From a virus: a DNA stretch of 47,516 nt. Positions within the stretch are counted from its first letter, which is position 1, and every line of letters starts with the position of its first letter. Below, piece after piece: positions 46,296-47,516 of the stretch. Location: positions 1 through 47,516 of the IMG/VR virus record IMGVR_UViG_3300033182_000473. One strand, written 5' to 3'. The notes below the pieces were generated by a model. That model saw nothing but the letters and a program-made list of their open reading frames with translations, made no database searches and was not told where the DNA came from. Both the position numbers and the translations under genes were made by a program.

Positions 46296-47516
46296 TTATA
46301 AAAATGCCTCAAAAAGTTCTTTTGATAATTTATAATGAAATTCTAGTGACAGTATTAAATCTTGATTGTTTTTTATTTTTTTACACACGTCTTTGCTGAT
46401 CGGTAGCTCTTCATTGCAAAACTTTTCCATTGCATCAATCATAGCATTAATTCTATCAGTAAGGTCCTCCTCGTTGCCATAGTCCCCTGGAAGCCACATA
46501 CCTAATTCTCTCCACCTATCAACTAATCCAGGTCTACCTAATATAAAAGGAACAATACCATATGTAAACGGCTTTATGCTTTTTTCAGATACATCTAAAA
46601 CAACAACCGGTTCGCTAGGATCATCAGCAAAATTTAAAAGCCTTGTAGATTCTTCTTGATCAAAGTAAGTAGGATAAGTTTCCAATGCAACATAACAAAT
46701 TGTATTGCAGGCTAAACTATAAGGCAATCTTTGATCAACATGATTTGCCCCCCGTTCGCCGGACCAAATGTGATATGGTCTTGACATAGTTTTTCTGTGC
46801 GACCCAAAACGTTCTTTATATTCGTCGTCATAATCCCATGGGGAGTCAGGGTTGCCGTCCGGGTATATCATACTCCATTCTGTATCAGTTAATAGTCCTC
46901 TTTTGTCTAATTCTACAATAAACATTCTTCTAGACTTTCTACCGACTCTATTTGGTATAAGATACTTGAACATGATGTTGTTATGTTCATTTTTATCGTT
47001 TACTGCTAGATCTTTGCCTGGCCGGGTGGCCAAAGGAAAATCTTTTAGAAAGCCTATTTTTTTTGCGTCTCTTATTTTACCGGTTTCCGGAACAATTTTA
47101 GTTACATAATGGAAACAAGGTACTATCTTTTTAAACTTAGGTCTAAGTTCAGAATCTAAGTTTTCAACGTCTGTTTTTGATGCAACATTCTTATTCAGTA
47201 AAGAAACATTACACAACACATATTTGGACTCATCGTAAAAAGGAAATTGTCTATGAAACGCATATCCCATTGAGCCTGGTAGATGACTTTCGTGCCCATA
47301 GTCTGCAAGTATATGAACATTAGGGTGCTGGTCATACATAGTGTGTATATGACCTATTACTGGCTTCATTTCATGCCTTGACAAATAAGGTTTTAACCAA
47401 TGTAAAACATAAACCCAAATTTCATTGCTGTTGAAATCCGAAACAAAAGAATCTAATCCGTCAACCTCATGAATGATTATGTCTACCGGAGGCACCCAAG
47501 TATCATAATCTATAAA
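46296..47516 (-). CDS. Unknown protein, DESYD-related family, 5' end outside the window
   Basis: At least 406 residues; the frame stays open to the right edge (FIDYDTWVPPVD), so the true start is outside. Residues include HIHTMYDQHPNVHILADYGH and SMGYAFHRQFPFYDESKYVL. The C-terminal region SIKPFTYGIVPFILGRPGLV, then DRWRELGMWLP and ITDRINAMIDA-like helix, matches in order the PFVVGN..LKYLKQAGF..R...IVNQL block of 45089-46150. The two are diverged paralogs. Function unknown. Confidence 0.6.
   Translation of the reverse strand, partial: FIDYDTWVPPVDIIIHEVDGLDSFVSDFNSNEIWVYVLHWLKPYLSRHEMKPVIGHIHTMYDQHPNVHILADYGHESHLPGSMGYAFHRQFPFYDESKYVLCNVSLLNKNVASKTDVENLDSELRPKFKKIVPCFHYVTKIVPETGKIRDAKKIGFLKDFPLATRPGKDLAVNDKNEHNNIMFKYLIPNRVGRKSRRMFIVELDKRGLLTDTEWSMIYPDGNPDSPWDYDDEYKERFGSHRKTMSRPYHIWSGERGANHVDQRLPYSLACNTICYVALETYPTYFDQEESTRLLNFADDPSEPVVVLDVSEKSIKPFTYGIVPFILGRPGLVDRWRELGMWLPGDYGNEEDLTDRINAMIDAMEKFCNEELPISKDVCKKIKNNQDLILSLEFHYKLSKELFEAFL

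Noticed and set aside
1-47516. tRNA genes, insertion sequences, integrase or attachment sites
   Set aside because: I saw no cloverleaf with a T-loop GTTCGA-type core, no transposase or integrase motif and no terminal inverted repeats on reading both strands; a tRNA scan would settle the first point.

Overview
The window is part of the genome of a T4-like marine myovirus. This rests on the T4 core replication genes (family B DNA polymerase, sliding clamp, clamp-loader large subunit, RNase H-type 5'-3' exonuclease, DsbA-like protein), PhoH, a T4-type GH24 lysozyme, giant repetitive fibre proteins and T4-type late promoters (TATAAATA, here mostly GATAAATA). The DNA is AT-rich, genes overlap by 1-50 nt, and nearly everything is on the minus strand. 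No tRNA, insertion sequence, CRISPR array or photosynthesis gene is visible. The host cannot be fixed from the window; a pelagic Gram-negative bacterium is likely, because a lipoprotein/inner-membrane spanin pair is present.

Layout. 1-1054: two plus-strand fragments, the second apparently cut tail-to-tail against a minus-strand gene near 1000 (rearrangement or assembly junction). 1296-4885: glutaredoxin, SGNH-type hydrolase, small unknowns, RNase H-type nuclease and a tiny membrane protein. 4885-15469: a long overlapping operon dominated by 7-deazaguanine chemistry (QueE, FolE, a QueD-like protein, DpdA), mixed with a phosphoribosyltransferase, GalE, a GT-B glycosyltransferase, a histone-H1-like protein, PsiE and several small membrane proteins. 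14717-19476: sliding clamp, DNA polymerase, 2OG-Fe(II) oxygenase, DsbA. 19530-22530: small acidic proteins, an EF-hand membrane protein, a sulfotransferase-like protein, an unknown and a HAD phosphatase. 22587-23270: a plus-strand island of two genes closed by a bidirectional terminator. 23320-33483: fibre/structural genes and lysozyme. 33485-37152: ClpA-like unfoldase and DnaJ. 37192-39915: acyl carrier protein, spanin pair and two probable late proteins. 40090-40848: plus-strand phoH. 40835-47516: two paralogous radical SAM proteins flanking a small late protein, clamp loader, and two paralogous unknown proteins separated by a small zinc-finger protein.

How it works together. Early genes are driven by sigma70-like promoters (TTGACA-16/17-TATAAT); late genes use GATAAATA/TATAAATA boxes. 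Several boxes lie at a fixed 5 or 6 nt from an ATG with no Shine-Dalgarno sequence, predicting leaderless mRNAs. FolE, the QueD-like protein and QueE would feed DpdA for deazaguanine substitution in phage DNA; no QueC is visible here. The polymerase mRNA carries a hairpin next to its ribosome binding site that resembles a gp43-type autoregulatory operator.
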